Positions 30,219-40,138 are shown, numbered from the stretch's first letter. The stretch: 64,000 nucleotides of DNA from Pseudomonas sp. St316 (GCF_018325905.1 NZ_AP021901.1:1426001-1490000), one strand, 5' to 3'. Notes: generated by a model not told the origin, from the letters alone. Numbers and translations: made by a program.

Positions 30219-30620
30219 GATTGACTACCTTTTTGTAACTGACCGCAGATGCTCAAAGCCTTGTTTATTCAAAAAACGGGCGAGACCTGCGGCAAAAGCC
30301 GCACGGGGCGACGAAATAGGGGAAGGCGCGATCTTATAATTAAATGTCGCGTCTTACCAATAGGGCTACGGTTTTTGGGGATTTCAGCGAGGCCACCACG
30401 CGAGTGCGATGGCATATGAGAAGCCATTTCCAGACAGCAGCGACTCCATTTGTACACTGGCGCTGCTTGGCTTGGCAATCAAGCGCGGCGGGCGCGTCAT
30501 GGATGGGGGGCGGTTTATGCCGTGTCATCCAATCCTGCGCCTGTCCGCTGGTTGTTGTGAAACATTTCCTAATGCAAAAGCCTGGGTTATAAATGAGCCA
30601 CAGCGGCACAGGAGCCCGAA
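30219..30620. other. argF upstream region without genes
   Basis: About 400 bases between divergent genes. The ArgR-type site at 30324-30365 is the only clear signal; the small open frames here lack ribosome sites and family resemblance. Confidence 0.5.
30324..30365. promoter_or_regulatory. ArgR operator upstream of argF
   Basis: TGTCGC at 30345-30350, then eight bases and AA, fits the Pseudomonas ArgR half-site TGTCGC-N8-AA-N5. A weaker AGGCGC-N8-AA begins exactly 21 bases before it (30324), the known spacing of tandem half-sites. Confidence 0.65.
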
Positions 30621-30908
30621 ATGGATTCGAAAGAGCAACAATTGATGGAATTGCTGGGGCTGACCGCACGCTCGCTGACGCACCTCACGGCTTCGGTGAC
30701 CTCGATGTCATTCGAATTGCTGCGCAGCGACGACGAGGTGACCAAGGCCGCGGGGCGTCGGATGATCGATCGCATGGCCACTATCAGTAATGGGCTCGAC
30801 GAGCATTGGCGGTTGATCGGCGAGCTGACAGGTGTGCCCATTGCCCAGGAGCAGGTGGAAACCGTCGAGGAAATCCAGCTGCTGGCGCCGCCTCCCGACC
30901 AGCCTTGA
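30621..30908 (+). CDS. Small conserved-looking protein of unknown function
   Basis: 95 aa, mostly helical (MDSKEQQLMELLGLTARSLTHL), acidic, with a short proline tail. It has coding-type GC bias and a GGAG-like sequence (GGAGCC) about ten bases upstream of the ATG. It contains no cysteines or known motif. It sits between argF and the molybdopterin enzyme. I recall a similar small gene near argF in other Pseudomonas but cannot assign a role. Confidence 0.7.
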   Translation: MDSKEQQLMELLGLTARSLTHLTASVTSMSFELLRSDDEVTKAAGRRMIDRMATISNGLDEHWRLIGELTGVPIAQEQVETVEEIQLLAPPPDQP

Positions 30909-31039
30909 CGCCCTGTCATCGGTGGGCCTGATGCCCGGCAATTCACAGGACGAACGTCGCTGGCGCTGCCGGGAATCATGCGCCATAGTTTTGTTCCCGC
31001 GGCCGAAAACGCCCGTCACGAATAAAACAGAGACTGGCC

Positions 31040-33148
31040 ATGACCAAGACTCTCCACCACCGTGCGTGCCATCTGTGTGAAGCCATCTGTGGCTTGACCC
31101 TCGAAACCACCGAAACCGACGGCCAGGACCTGGCGATCACCTCGATCAAGGGCGATGCGCTGGACACTTTCAGCCGGGGTCATATCTGCCCCAAGGCAGT
31201 GGCCCTGCAAGATATCCAGAACGACCCAGACCGGCTGCGCCAGCCCATGCAGCGCGTTGGTAATGAATGGCAACCCATTGCCTGGGACGACGCCTTCACG
31301 TGGGTGGCCGAGCGCCTGGCGGACATCCAGGCGCGCCACGGCCAGAACGCAGTGGCGGTCTACCAGGGCAACCCCAGCGTGCATAACTATGGGCTGATGA
31401 CTCATAGCAACTATTTCCTGGGCCTGTTGAAAACCCGCAGCCGTTTCTCGGCGACCTCGGTGGACCAACTGCCCCATCACCTGACCAGCTACCTGATGTA
31501 CGGTCACGGCCTGCTGCTGCCGATTCCGGACATCGACCACACCGACTTCATGCTGATCCTGGGCGGCAACCCGTTGGCTTCCAACGGCAGCATCATGACC
31601 GTGCCAGACGTGGAAAAACGCCTCAAGGCGATCCAGGCCCGTGGCGGCAAGGTAGTGGTGGTCGATCCGCGCCGCAGCGAAACGGCGGCCATTGCCGACC
31701 AGCATGTCTTTGTACGTCCCGGCGGCGATGCTGCGCTGCTGTTTGGTTTGCTCAATACATTGTTCAGCGAAGGCCTGACCCGTGACAGCCACCTGCCGGT
31801 GGATGGCCTGGACGAGGTGCGCGAGGCCGTCGCCACTTTCACGGCTGAAGTCATGAGCCCGCTCTGTGCGGTGCCGGCGGCGCAGATCCGGCAATTGGCC
31901 CGGGACTTCGCCGCCGCGCCGTCAGCGGTATGCTACGGGCGAATGGGGGTCTCGACCCAGGCGTTCGGCACGTTGTGCCATTGGCTGATCCAGGTGATCA
32001 ACCTGGTCACCGGCAATCTTGATCGGGTGGGCGGGGCACTGTGCACCGAGCCGGCGGTGGACCTGGTAGCCACCACTTCGGGCGGGCATTTCAACCGTTG
32101 GCAGAGCCGGGTGTCCGGGCGTCCAGAATATGCGGGGGAGTTGCCGGTGTCGGCCCTGGCCGAGGAAATGCTCACCGAGGGCGAAGGCCAGATTCGTGCG
32201 CTGGTCACCGTGGCCGGCAACCCGGTGCTGTCCACACCCAACGGGCGGCAACTGGAACAGGCCCTGGACGGGCTGGAGTTCATGGTCAGCCTCGATTTGT
32301 ACATCAACGAGACCACGCGTTACGCCGACCTGATCCTGCCCTCGACCTCGGCCCTGGAGAACGATCATTACGACACCACGTTCAACCTGTTCGCAGTGCG
32401 CAACGTGACCCGTTTCAACCGGGCGATCCTGCCCAAGCCCGAGGGCGCGCTGCACGACTGGGAAATCTTTGTCGGCCTGGCCAAGGCTTTTGCCGCCCGA
32501 ACCGGCAAGGAACTCAAACCGACCATGCCGCCAGCGCAGATGATCGATTTCGGCCTGCGCAGTGGGGCGTATGGCGATGCCTCGCCGCACAAGCTGTCCC
32601 TGGCGACCCTCTTCGATCATCCCCATGGCATCGACCTCGGTGCGCTCAAGCCCAACCTGGCTGCGCGCCTGAAAACCGAAAACCAACGCGTGCAGGCCGC
32701 GCCAGCCGTGATACTTGCCGATCTCGAGCGCTTCGCGGCGTTGCAGGCGCCAAAACCGGACGAGTTGCTGATGATTGGCCGCCGCCATGTGCGCAGCAAT
32801 AACTCCTGGATGCATAATTTTCATCGACTGGTGAAGGGCAAGCCACGCCACCAATTGTTGATGCACCCGGATGATCTCGCCAGTCGTGGTCTGGTCGACG
32901 GGCAACGGGTGACCGTCAGTTCGCGCGTGGGCGTCATCGAAGTCGAGGTGCTGGGCAGCCTGGATATGATGAAAGGCGTGGTCAGCCTGCCCCACGGTTG
33001 GGGCCATGCCCGGCCGGGCGTGCAGATGACCATTGCCAGCGGACAACCGGGCTCCAGCGCCAATGACCTGACCGATGATTGTCAACTCGATGAGTTGTCC
33101 GGCAACGCGGCGCTTAACGGCGTACCGGTGAAGGTGGCGGCTGCGTAA
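31040..33148 (+). CDS. Molybdopterin-dependent oxidoreductase (DMSO reductase superfamily)
   Basis: 702 aa. The N-terminal [4Fe-4S] site is C10-x2-C13-x3-C17-x32-C50 (RACHLCEAICG; GHICPKA). Three molybdopterin-binding regions follow, including FMLILGGNPLASNGS, and a C-terminal molydopterin dinucleotide-binding beta domain has HPDDLASRGLVDGQRVTV. It has no Tat signal, so it is cytoplasmic. The position after the cluster where a Cys/Sec/Ser metal ligand is expected is not obvious. It resembles formate dehydrogenase/nitrate reductase-like orphans; the substrate is unknown. It is followed 89 bases later by grxD. Confidence 0.9.
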   Translation: MTKTLHHRACHLCEAICGLTLETTETDGQDLAITSIKGDALDTFSRGHICPKAVALQDIQNDPDRLRQPMQRVGNEWQPIAWDDAFTWVAERLADIQARHGQNAVAVYQGNPSVHNYGLMTHSNYFLGLLKTRSRFSATSVDQLPHHLTSYLMYGHGLLLPIPDIDHTDFMLILGGNPLASNGSIMTVPDVEKRLKAIQARGGKVVVVDPRRSETAAIADQHVFVRPGGDAALLFGLLNTLFSEGLTRDSHLPVDGLDEVREAVATFTAEVMSPLCAVPAAQIRQLARDFAAAPSAVCYGRMGVSTQAFGTLCHWLIQVINLVTGNLDRVGGALCTEPAVDLVATTSGGHFNRWQSRVSGRPEYAGELPVSALAEEMLTEGEGQIRALVTVAGNPVLSTPNGRQLEQALDGLEFMVSLDLYINETTRYADLILPSTSALENDHYDTTFNLFAVRNVTRFNRAILPKPEGALHDWEIFVGLAKAFAARTGKELKPTMPPAQMIDFGLRSGAYGDASPHKLSLATLFDHPHGIDLGALKPNLAARLKTENQRVQAAPAVILADLERFAALQAPKPDELLMIGRRHVRSNNSWMHNFHRLVKGKPRHQLLMHPDDLASRGLVDGQRVTVSSRVGVIEVEVLGSLDMMKGVVSLPHGWGHARPGVQMTIASGQPGSSANDLTDDCQLDELSGNAALNGVPVKVAAA

Positions 33149-33237
33149 AATTGTCTCTGGAGCACGTTCGGCTTTCCGTTACAATGCGTCACCGTGTCGA
33201 CAACTTAAGTCGCAAAAGTTTTAAGCCGAGGTGCTCC

Positions 33238-33579
33238 ATGGATATCATCGAAACGATTAAAGACCAGATTGCCAACAACACCATCCTGCTTTACATGAAA
33301 GGCTCGCCGAACGCGCCACAGTGCGGTTTCTCGGCCAAGGCTGCTCAGGCTGTGATGGCATGTGGCGAGAAGTTTGCCTACGTGGACATCCTGCAGAACC
33401 CGGAAATCCGCGCCAACCTGCCCAAGTACGCCAATTGGCCAACCTTCCCACAGCTGTGGGTAGGTGGTGAACTGATCGGCGGTAGCGACATCATGACCGA
33501 GATGGCCGCCGACGGCTCTCTGCAGGCCACGATCAAGGAAGCGGTAGAAAAAGCGGCGGCGAACAAGACCGAAGCCTGA
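33238..33579 (+). CDS. grxD: Monothiol glutaredoxin Grx4 type
   Basis: 113 aa from the ATG at 33238 after GAGGTGC; the longer reading to 33151 adds an unrelated basic segment. Active site C29-G-F-S (PQCGFSAKA) and glutathione-binding WPTFPQLWVGGELIGG. The CGFS class carries glutathione-ligated [2Fe-2S] clusters and passes them to apo-proteins or partners with BolA. The following genes also handle iron. Confidence 0.96.
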   Translation: MDIIETIKDQIANNTILLYMKGSPNAPQCGFSAKAAQAVMACGEKFAYVDILQNPEIRANLPKYANWPTFPQLWVGGELIGGSDIMTEMAADGSLQATIKEAVEKAAANKTEA

Positions 33580-33627
33580 TCCATGGAAGTCTGTTCACCC
33601 CATAGGTTGTGGTGAACACGAGACCTT

Positions 33628-33727
33628 GTGGGAGCGAGCTTGCTCCGGGCGGCGATCCGACGATGGCGGTGTGTCAGTCAGCGTTTTTTACCTGATCCAC
33701 CGCCATCGCGAGCAAGCTCGCTCCCAC
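33628..33727. repeat. REPIN with enlarged spacer
   Basis: GTGGGAGCGAGCTTGCTCCG diverges late in the left arm; the right arm CGCGAGCAAGCTCGCTCCCAC is standard. It lies after grxD. Confidence 0.88.
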
Positions 33728-33761
33728 AGTGGTTTTGGGCAGGCCTGGGAATCCAGGCAAT

Positions 33762-33798
33762 AAAAAGCCCCGCCTCTCGAAAGAGGGCGGGGCTTTTT
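33762..33798. terminator. Bidirectional terminator between grxD and bfr
   Basis: GCCCCGCCTCT-cgaa-AGAGGGCGGGGC with an A-run before and a T-run after; one bulged base. It serves both convergent genes. Confidence 0.9.
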
Positions 33799-33820
33799 AG
33801 TGGCTTGCTTTCGGGGAAGC

Positions 33821-34294
33821 TTACTCTTCACCCATCTGCGATTGCAGGTAGTTCTCAAGACCGACTTTGTCGATCAGGCCCAGTTGGGTTTCCAGCCAGT
33901 CGATGTGCTCTTCCTCGGATTCGAGAATGTCTTCCAGCAGTTCGCGGCTACCGAAGTCGCCAACGCTTTCGCAATGGGCGATAGCGGCCTTCAGGTCGGC
34001 GTGACCGATGCGCTCGATACGCAGGTCGCACTCAAGCATCTCGCGGGTGTGTTCGCCGATGTGCAGCTTGCCCAGGTCTTGAACGTTCGGCAGACCTTCG
34101 AGGAACAGGATGCGCTTGATCAGCTTGTCCGCGTGCTTCATCTCGTCGATGGACTCGTGGTACTCGTGCTTGCCCAACTTGTTCAGGCCCCAATCCTCGT
34201 ACATGCGCGCATGCAGGAAGTATTGGTTGATCGCGACCAGCTCATTGGCAAGGATCTTGTTGAGATGCTGGATGACTGTAATGTCGCCTTTCAT
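33821..34294 (-). CDS. bfr: Heme-binding bacterioferritin
   Basis: 157 aa from the ATG at 34292-34294 ([13 protein letters not shown]); the longer frame upstream is AT-rich leader. Ferroxidase ligands E18, E51, H54, E94, E127 and H130 fall where expected, and M52 is the axial heme ligand at the dimer interface. It forms a 24-mer that stores iron. Synteny with bfd suggests the BfrB type that Bfd reduces to release iron. Confidence 0.96.
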   Translation of the reverse strand: MKGDITVIQHLNKILANELVAINQYFLHARMYEDWGLNKLGKHEYHESIDEMKHADKLIKRILFLEGLPNVQDLGKLHIGEHTREMLECDLRIERIGHADLKAAIAHCESVGDFGSRELLEDILESEEEHIDWLETQLGLIDKVGLENYLQSQMGEE

Positions 34295-34450
34295 GATGAG
34301 GCCTGCCCTGTAATAGCTGTGTATAAGGCAGAGTTTGAGCCGCGCATTTGCGAGTGTCAAACCTAAGTTATTGAATAATAAATGAAAATTAATCGGAATA
34401 AGAATGTTTGTGTTCCGCGTCTGGACGCTAAGCATTTGATTTACAGGCAT

Positions 34451-34480
34451 AAAAAAACCGGACATTGAGTCCGGTTCCTT
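34451..34480 (-). terminator. Terminator after bfd
   Basis: AACCGGAC-attga-GTCCGGTT stem followed, on the minus strand, by seven T. It lies ~20 bases past the bfd stop, so bfd and bfr are separate transcripts. Confidence 0.85.
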
Positions 34481-34502
34481 GAGAACTGTGTATTACGCGC
34501 TC

Positions 34503-34721
34503 TTACGCGGCGGTAAATTCTACCGGGTAGGGGATCGATGCCTGTGCCGTTTGCACTTTGGCGAGGGTTTCACGAACCACTTCCTTGGCCAGGCAGGCAC
34601 ATTTGCCGCATTGGCTGGCTACGCCGGTGGCCTGGCGGACTTCGCGATAGCTGCAGCAACCTTCGTAGATCGCTTCGCGGATTTGCCCGTCGGTAACGCC
34701 AGTGCAGAGGCATACATACAT
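34503..34721 (-). CDS. bfd: Bacterioferritin-associated ferredoxin
   Basis: 72 aa from the ATG at 34719-34721 (MYVCLCTGVTDGQ). The [2Fe-2S] ligands are C4, C6, C38 and C41 (CLC and CGKC), the Bfd arrangement. It donates electrons to the heme of bacterioferritin so that stored Fe(III) leaves as Fe(II). A Fur-like box lies ~45-65 bases upstream, which fits induction by iron shortage. Confidence 0.95.
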   Translation of the reverse strand: MYVCLCTGVTDGQIREAIYEGCCSYREVRQATGVASQCGKCACLAKEVVRETLAKVQTAQASIPYPVEFTAA

Positions 34722-35035
34722 AAGTGAGAACCGTCGCTGGTTGTGACTCAATTGAGACGGATCTTAATGTTAACGAGAATGATTGTCAAAGTTGTTTCTG
34801 AAACACTTTTGCCAGAGTGGCACCTGGCTGACGAACGGTTCGTGCTCCGGTCAGTGCGGTGTCATCAAATGCTACAGCGATTTTTCAATGCCACCGAAAA
34901 ACCGTTGAAGACAGTCCAAATGTGCGGTGTATGATGATCGGCCCTTGCAAGCGGGTTCGTGTCACAGGGCTGTCGCCTGAGGGTGACAGGCTGGCCCGGA
35001 CCTTGTTTTCACGCTATTACATCAGGAGATATCCA
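34722..35035. other. Promoter region between bfd and the peroxiredoxin gene
   Basis: Divergent intergenic region of 314 bases with no gene. It holds the Fur-like box on the bfd side and an AT-rich stretch and ribosome site (AGGAGA at ~35023) on the peroxiredoxin side. Confidence 0.6.
34767..34788 (-). promoter_or_regulatory. Fur-box-like site upstream of bfd
   Basis: TAACGAGAATGATTGTCAA matches the 19-bp Fur consensus at most positions, including the central AATGATT. Confidence 0.6.
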
Positions 35036-35638
35036 ATGAGCGTACTCGTAGGCAAACAAGCCCCAGACTTCACCGTTCCAGCCGTCCTCGGCAACGGCGA
35101 AATCGTCGACAGCTTCACCCTGTCCTCGGCCATCAAAGGCAAATACGGCCTGGTGTTCTTCTATCCACTGGACTTCACCTTCGTCTGCCCGTCCGAGCTG
35201 ATCGCACTGGATCACCGCATGGATGATTTCAAGGCGCGCAACGTTGAAGTGGTCGCTGTTTCGATCGACTCGCACTTCACCCACAACGCCTGGCGCAACA
35301 CCCCGATCAACAATGGCGGTATCGGTCAGGTGAAATACACCATGGCTGCCGACATGAAGCACGAAATCGCCAAGGCCTATGACGTTGAGTCCGAAGGCGG
35401 CGTGGCCTTCCGTGGCGCGTTCCTGATCGACGACAAAGGCGTTGTCCGTTCGCAGATCATCAACGACCTGCCACTGGGTCGTAACATGGAAGAACTGATC
35501 CGTCTGGTCGACGCGCTGCAATTCCACGAAGAGCACGGCGAAGTCTGCCCGGCCAACTGGAAAAAAGGCGACAAGGGCATGACCGCTTCGCCTGAAGGCG
35601 TTGCCGCTTACCTGGGCGAGCACAGCGACAAGCTGTAA
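35036..35638 (+). CDS. Typical 2-Cys peroxiredoxin (Prx1/AhpC type)
   Basis: 200 aa from the ATG at 35036, with AGGAGA upstream; the longer frame is leader. Peroxidatic C51 in DFTFVCPSEL and resolving C171 in HGEVCPANW. It reduces hydrogen peroxide and organic peroxides; its electron donor (thioredoxin or AhpF) cannot be told from sequence. Location beside bacterioferritin genes suggests a link of iron storage with peroxide defence. Ends at a strong bidirectional terminator. Confidence 0.95.
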   Translation: MSVLVGKQAPDFTVPAVLGNGEIVDSFTLSSAIKGKYGLVFFYPLDFTFVCPSELIALDHRMDDFKARNVEVVAVSIDSHFTHNAWRNTPINNGGIGQVKYTMAADMKHEIAKAYDVESEGGVAFRGAFLIDDKGVVRSQIINDLPLGRNMEELIRLVDALQFHEEHGEVCPANWKKGDKGMTASPEGVAAYLGEHSDKL

Positions 35639-35651
35639 GCCCGCAAGGTAT

Positions 35652-35687
35652 AAAAAAAACCGGCCCATGATGGGCCGGTTTTTTTAT
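35652..35687. terminator. Bidirectional terminator between the peroxiredoxin gene and rnt
   Basis: ACCGGCCCA-tga-TGGGCCGGT stem with eight A before and seven T after. Confidence 0.92.
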
Positions 35688-35747
35688 GCCTGTTTCAAGC
35701 CTGATCATTTGCTGAAACACAGAACCTTGCGGCGAGGGGATCTATCT

Positions 35748-35832
35748 GTGGGAGCAAGGCTTGCCCGCGATGGCAGCGGTGCGGTCTTCCAGGAACCGAG
35801 TCGCCTGTGTCGCGAGCAAGCTTTGCTCCCAC
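35748..35832. repeat. REPIN, GTGGGAGCAA subtype
   Basis: GTGGGAGCAAGGCTTGCCCG at the left, GCGAGCAAGCTTTGCTCCCAC-like arm at the right. Confidence 0.87.
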
Positions 35833-35861
35833 GGAGTTGGCCGCCACAATGGCTCCAATCT

Positions 35862-36539
35862 TTAGTCGTCGAAATCCTGCCAGCCACCCATCTGCTTCCA
35901 CCGATTGACGATGCCGCAGAACAGCTCGGCGGTCTTCTCGGTGTCGTAGCGGGCCGAGTGGGCTTCGCGACCATCGAAATCGATGTCGGCCGCTTGGCAC
36001 GCCTTGGCCAGGACGGTCTGGCCGTACGCCAGGCCAGCCAGGGTCGCGGTGTCGAAGCTGGAGAACGGGTGGAAAGGGTTGCGCTTCATGTCCAGGCGCG
36101 CGACGGCGGCATTGAGGAAGCCCAGGTCGAAGCTGCTGTTATGGCCGACCAGGATCGCTCGCTTGCAACCATTGGCCTTGAGCGCCTTGCGCACGCCACG
36201 GAAGATGTCGGTCAGGGCCGTTTCTTCGCTGACCGCCATGCGCAACGGGTGATCGAGCTTGATCCCGGTGAACTCCAGGGCCGCCGCTTCGACGTTGGCG
36301 CCTTCGAACGGTTCGACCCGGAAGAAGTAGGTGTGGTCAGGGAACACAAAGCCTTTTTCGTCCATGCCGATGGTGGTCGCGGCGATTTCCAGCAAGGCGT
36401 CGGTCGCGGAGTTGAAACCGCCGGTTTCTACGTCGACGACAACCGGCAGATAGCCACGGAACCGAGCAGCCATGGGGTGGCGGGCGCCGCCCGAACCACC
36501 GTTGCCGTCCTGTTCGTCGTCGAAATGATCTTCACTCAC
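35862..36539 (-). CDS. rnt: Ribonuclease T
   Basis: 225 aa. DEDDh exonuclease: [10 protein letters not shown] (D and E of site I), [11 protein letters not shown] (site II) and H-x4-D in [11 protein letters not shown] (site III). It trims 3' ends of tRNA and 5S/23S rRNA and removes the CCA end of tRNA. The start overlaps the pyrC stop by 4 bases, so it is coupled to pyrC. Confidence 0.96.
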   Translation of the reverse strand: MSEDHFDDEQDGNGGSGGARHPMAARFRGYLPVVVDVETGGFNSATDALLEIAATTIGMDEKGFVFPDHTYFFRVEPFEGANVEAAALEFTGIKLDHPLRMAVSEETALTDIFRGVRKALKANGCKRAILVGHNSSFDLGFLNAAVARLDMKRNPFHPFSSFDTATLAGLAYGQTVLAKACQAADIDFDGREAHSARYDTEKTAELFCGIVNRWKQMGGWQDFDD

Positions 36540-37582
36540 GCGTTTTCCTCCAGCAGGCGCCAGCGCAGTTTTTCACCGGCGCGCAGCGGGATGACAGCCA
36601 GGTCGCCGAAAGGCAGGCTGGCGGGGGCGGTCCACTCATCGCGAACCAGGGTAATACGATCGGTGTTCACCGGCAGGCCATAGAAACGTGGGCCATGCAG
36701 GCTGGCGAAGCCTTCGAGTTTGTCCAGCGCGTTGCGCTGTTCGAATGCCTCGGCGTACATCTCGATGGCGGCATAGGCGGTGTAGCAACCCGCGCAACCG
36801 CAGGCTGCTTCCTTGGCGTGCTGGGCGTGGGGTGCCGAGTCGGTGCCGAGGAAAAACTTGGCGCTGCCGCTGGTGGCGGCGTCCAGCAAGGCTTCCTGGT
36901 GGGTATTGCGCTTGAGGATCGGCAGGCAATAGAAGTGCGGCCGGATCCCGCCCACCAGCATGTGGTTGCGGTTGTACAGCAGGTGATGGGCGGTAATGGT
37001 CGCGCCGACGTTGGCCGGGGCCTCGTTGACGAACTGCACGGCATCGCCGGTGGTGATGTGTTCGAACACCACCTTGAGGGTCGGGAAGCGCTCCACGACG
37101 CGGCGCATGTGCTCGTCGATGAAGATTTTCTCGCGGTCGAACACGTCGACGTCGCCCCGGGTGACTTCACCGTGGATCAACAACGGCATGCCGACTTCGG
37201 CCATGGCCTCCAGCGCCGGGAAGATCTTGTCGATGCTGGTGACGCCGGAATCGGAATTGGTGGTCGCGCCGGCCGGGTACAGCTTGGCGGCATGGACGAA
37301 GCCGCTGGCCTTGGCCTCGCGGATCTCTTCGGGCTGGGTGCGGTCGGTGAGGTACAGCACCATCAGCGGTTCGAAGCGGCTGCCAGCCGGGCGTGCGGCG
37401 AGGATGCGCTGGCGATAGCTGTCGGCCTCGGCGGCGTTGCGCACTGGCGGAACCAGGTTAGGCATGATGATTGCGCGCCCGAAGGTGCGCGCGACATCGG
37501 CGACGGTATGGGTCAACACAGCACCATCGCGAAGATGAATATGCCAGTCGTCGGGACGCAGCAGGGTCAGGCGGTCAGACAT
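36536..37582 (-). CDS. pyrC: Dihydroorotase (class II)
   Basis: 348 aa. Metal-binding HxH in [10 protein letters not shown] (~12-21), the region around [10 protein letters not shown], and later [15 protein letters not shown] with the catalytic Asp. It forms dihydroorotate in pyrimidine synthesis. The length fits the E. coli PyrC type, as opposed to the larger PyrC paralogue associated with ATCase in pseudomonads. Confidence 0.96.
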   Translation of the reverse strand: MSDRLTLLRPDDWHIHLRDGAVLTHTVADVARTFGRAIIMPNLVPPVRNAAEADSYRQRILAARPAGSRFEPLMVLYLTDRTQPEEIREAKASGFVHAAKLYPAGATTNSDSGVTSIDKIFPALEAMAEVGMPLLIHGEVTRGDVDVFDREKIFIDEHMRRVVERFPTLKVVFEHITTGDAVQFVNEAPANVGATITAHHLLYNRNHMLVGGIRPHFYCLPILKRNTHQEALLDAATSGSAKFFLGTDSAPHAQHAKEAACGCAGCYTAYAAIEMYAEAFEQRNALDKLEGFASLHGPRFYGLPVNTDRITLVRDEWTAPASLPFGDLAVIPLRAGEKLRWRLLEENA

Positions 37583-37770
37583 GGGGGGCTTCCAGGCGGG
37601 TCAAACTGTGGGAATGCTACCGGAAAAGACCGATTCAGGCACCCGCTATCAAGTTCTGCCGCAACTTACCGATAGCTCCTACAGGTGTGCCACGAATCCG
37701 TGAGTGCCCCGGACAGGCGTCACGCCCCAGGCATGCGTCGATCTTTGTATAAAAGTCAGTGGAGCCTCCC

Positions 37771-38748
37771 GTGCGCCAGCGTTATCTAGCCTTGCTCAGT
37801 GTGTTTGCCAGCCTTCCCGCCATGGCGCTCACTTTCCAGACCCGTCTGGAGAGCATTGAGTGGACGGTCGAAGGCGACAAGTTCGAGTGCCGGCTGAGCC
37901 AGCCGATCACTGATTTTGGCAGTGGCGAATTCGTGCGCCGGGCGGGCGAGCAGGCCACGTTCCGCCTCAAGACCTACAACCCGATGCTTGGCGGCGGTTC
38001 GGCAACCTTGCTGGCGGCCGCCGCGCCTTGGCAACCGGGGCGGGGCGATATCAACCTGGGTTCGGTCAGGATCGGCAGCGGCGATGTATTGTTCAACAGC
38101 TCCCAGGTCCAGGCTGGCCGCTTGATCAGTGGCCTGATGGAAGGTCGCAGCCCCGTGGTGCGTCGCAACACCGAGGACGGGCGAGTCTCGGAAGTGCGCC
38201 TGCTGCCGGTGCGCTTCAGCAAGGCCTTCAATGACTATCAAGGTTGCGTGGCGAAACTGTTGCCAAAGAATTTCGAGCAGGTGAAGCAGACGCAGATCGG
38301 CTTCCCCGGCGAAGAAGTCGAACTCGATGCCCATGCCAAGGCGCAGCTGCAGGTCATGCTCGACTTCATCAAGGCCGATCCAAGCGTCAATCATGTCGAG
38401 CTTGACGGCCACTCCGACAACAGCGGCAATCGCCTGACCAACCGTGAGCTATCACGCCGCCGGGCCCTGGCAGTCCAGGATTTCTTCAAGGCCAATGGCT
38501 TCCAGGAATCGCAGATTACCCTGCGCTTCCACGGCGAGCGTTATCCCCTGGTGCCCAATACCAACGCCGCCAACCGCGCCAAGAACCGTCGCGTGGTCGT
38601 GCGCCTGGAGCGCGCGGCGCCGATCGAGGCACCGGCACCACAACCGCCAACGCCAGCACCGGCCCCTGCTGCGGCTCCTGGCAAGGTCCCGGCGCCGGTA
38701 GCGGCTCCGGCCAAGGCGCCCGCAGCTACCACGGCGCGGACATCCTGA
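37771..38748 (+). CDS. motY: Flagellar motor-associated protein MotY (OmpA-like C-terminus)
   Basis: 325 aa from the GTG at 37771, with GGAG six bases earlier; another GTG at 37759 has no ribosome site. The signal peptide is MRQRYLALLSVFASLPAMA. The N-terminal MotY domain (~20-155, TFQTRLESIEWTVEGDKFEC) is followed by an OmpA peptidoglycan-binding domain (~180-290, VELDGHSDNSGN and NRAKNRRVVV). MotY forms the T ring that anchors stators in the periplasm. A ~35-residue proline/alanine tail follows the OmpA domain. The position between pyrC and argG matches P. aeruginosa PA3526, from memory. Confidence 0.88.
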   Translation: MRQRYLALLSVFASLPAMALTFQTRLESIEWTVEGDKFECRLSQPITDFGSGEFVRRAGEQATFRLKTYNPMLGGGSATLLAAAAPWQPGRGDINLGSVRIGSGDVLFNSSQVQAGRLISGLMEGRSPVVRRNTEDGRVSEVRLLPVRFSKAFNDYQGCVAKLLPKNFEQVKQTQIGFPGEEVELDAHAKAQLQVMLDFIKADPSVNHVELDGHSDNSGNRLTNRELSRRRALAVQDFFKANGFQESQITLRFHGERYPLVPNTNAANRAKNRRVVVRLERAAPIEAPAPQPPTPAPAPAAAPGKVPAPVAAPAKAPAATTARTS

Positions 38749-38758
38749 CTCGAGATCC

Positions 38759-38821
38759 CGTCGCTCGTTCGACATAATCTGTCGCTTCGTCGTCATAAGC
38801 TGTCGCGCCCCTGTAAATTAT
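38759..38821. promoter_or_regulatory. Triple 21-bp ArgR-type operator upstream of argG
   Basis: Three direct repeats start at 38759 (CGTCGC), 38780 (TGTCGC) and 38801 (TGTCGC), exactly 21 bases apart; the third fits TGTCGC-N8-AA perfectly. This matches the two-half-site geometry of the Pseudomonas arginine regulator with one extra copy. It ends 53 bases before the argG ATG. Confidence 0.7.
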
Positions 38822-38874
38822 CCGCGCTGGACGTTAGACTTCCCTGCTTTCCGTACAACCCGTGGAGTGATGGC

Positions 38875-40092
38875 ATGGCGGACGTAAACAAGGTCGTTCT
38901 GGCGTATTCCGGCGGCCTGGACACTTCGGTGATCCTCAAGTGGCTGCAGGACACTTATAACTGCGAAGTGGTGACCTTCACCGCGGACCTGGGACAAGGC
39001 GAGGAAGTCGAGCCTGCACGCGCCAAGGCCCAGGCCATGGGCGTCAAAGAGATCTACATCGATGACCTGCGCGAAGAGTTCGTCCGCGACTTCGTGTTCC
39101 CGATGTTCCGCGCCAACACCGTTTACGAAGGCGAGTACCTGCTGGGTACCTCCATCGCCCGTCCGTTGATCGCCAAGCGCCTGATCGAAATCGCCAACGA
39201 AACCGGCGCCGACGCCATTTCCCATGGCGCCACCGGCAAAGGCAACGACCAGGTGCGTTTCGAGCTGGGTGCCTATGCCCTCAAGCCAGGCGTGAAAGTC
39301 ATTGCCCCGTGGCGTGAATGGGACTTGCTGTCCCGTGAAAAGCTGATGGACTACGCCGAGAAGCACGCGATTCCGATCGAGCGCCACGGCAAGAAGAAAT
39401 CCCCGTACTCGATGGATGCCAACCTGCTGCACATCTCCTATGAAGGCGGCGTGCTGGAAGACACCTGGACCGAGCACGAAGAAGACATGTGGCGCTGGAC
39501 CGTCTCCCCGGAGAAGGCTCCCGATACCCCGCAATACCTGGAACTGACCTATCGCAACGGCGATATCGTCGCACTGGACGGCGTTGAGATGAGCCCGGCC
39601 ACCGTGCTGGCGACCCTGAACCGCATCGGTGGCGAACACGGCATCGGTCGTCTGGATATCGTCGAAAACCGCTATGTGGGCATGAAGTCCCGTGGCTGCT
39701 ACGAAACTCCGGGCGGCACCATCATGCTGCGCGCTCACCGGGCGATCGAGTCGATCACCCTGGACCGCGAAGTGGCTCACCTCAAAGACGAGCTGATGCC
39801 CAAGTACGCCAGCCTGATCTACACCGGCTACTGGTGGAGCCCAGAGCGTCTGATGCTGCAACAGATGATCGACGCCTCCCAGGCTCACGTGAATGGCGTG
39901 GTACGCCTGAAGCTGTACAAGGGCAACGTGATCGTTACCGGGCGCAAGTCCGACGAGTCGCTGTTCGATGCCAACATCGCGACCTTCGAAGAAGATGGCG
40001 GTGCCTACAACCAGGCCGACGCGGCAGGCTTCATCAAGCTCAACGCCTTGCGCATGCGCATCGCGGCGAACAAGGGTCGCAAGCTGTTCTGA
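38875..40092 (+). CDS. argG: Argininosuccinate synthase
   Basis: 405 aa. ATP pyrophosphatase loop [15 protein letters not shown] at ~9-23 and citrulline/aspartate-binding stretches such as [13 protein letters not shown] and [11 protein letters not shown]. It joins citrulline and aspartate in arginine synthesis. ATG with GTGGAG ~8 bases upstream. Monocistronic: ArgR-type sites precede it and a terminator follows. Confidence 0.97.
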   Translation: MADVNKVVLAYSGGLDTSVILKWLQDTYNCEVVTFTADLGQGEEVEPARAKAQAMGVKEIYIDDLREEFVRDFVFPMFRANTVYEGEYLLGTSIARPLIAKRLIEIANETGADAISHGATGKGNDQVRFELGAYALKPGVKVIAPWREWDLLSREKLMDYAEKHAIPIERHGKKKSPYSMDANLLHISYEGGVLEDTWTEHEEDMWRWTVSPEKAPDTPQYLELTYRNGDIVALDGVEMSPATVLATLNRIGGEHGIGRLDIVENRYVGMKSRGCYETPGGTIMLRAHRAIESITLDREVAHLKDELMPKYASLIYTGYWWSPERLMLQQMIDASQAHVNGVVRLKLYKGNVIVTGRKSDESLFDANIATFEEDGGAYNQADAAGFIKLNALRMRIAANKGRKLF

Positions 40093-40105
40093 CCTTGGCG
40101 ATGTG

Positions 40106-40138
40106 AAAGCGGCCTGCCATGAGCAGGCCGTTTTTTTG
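40106..40138 (+). terminator. Terminator after argG
   Basis: CGGCCTGC-catga-GCAGGCCG stem then seven T. Confidence 0.92.
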
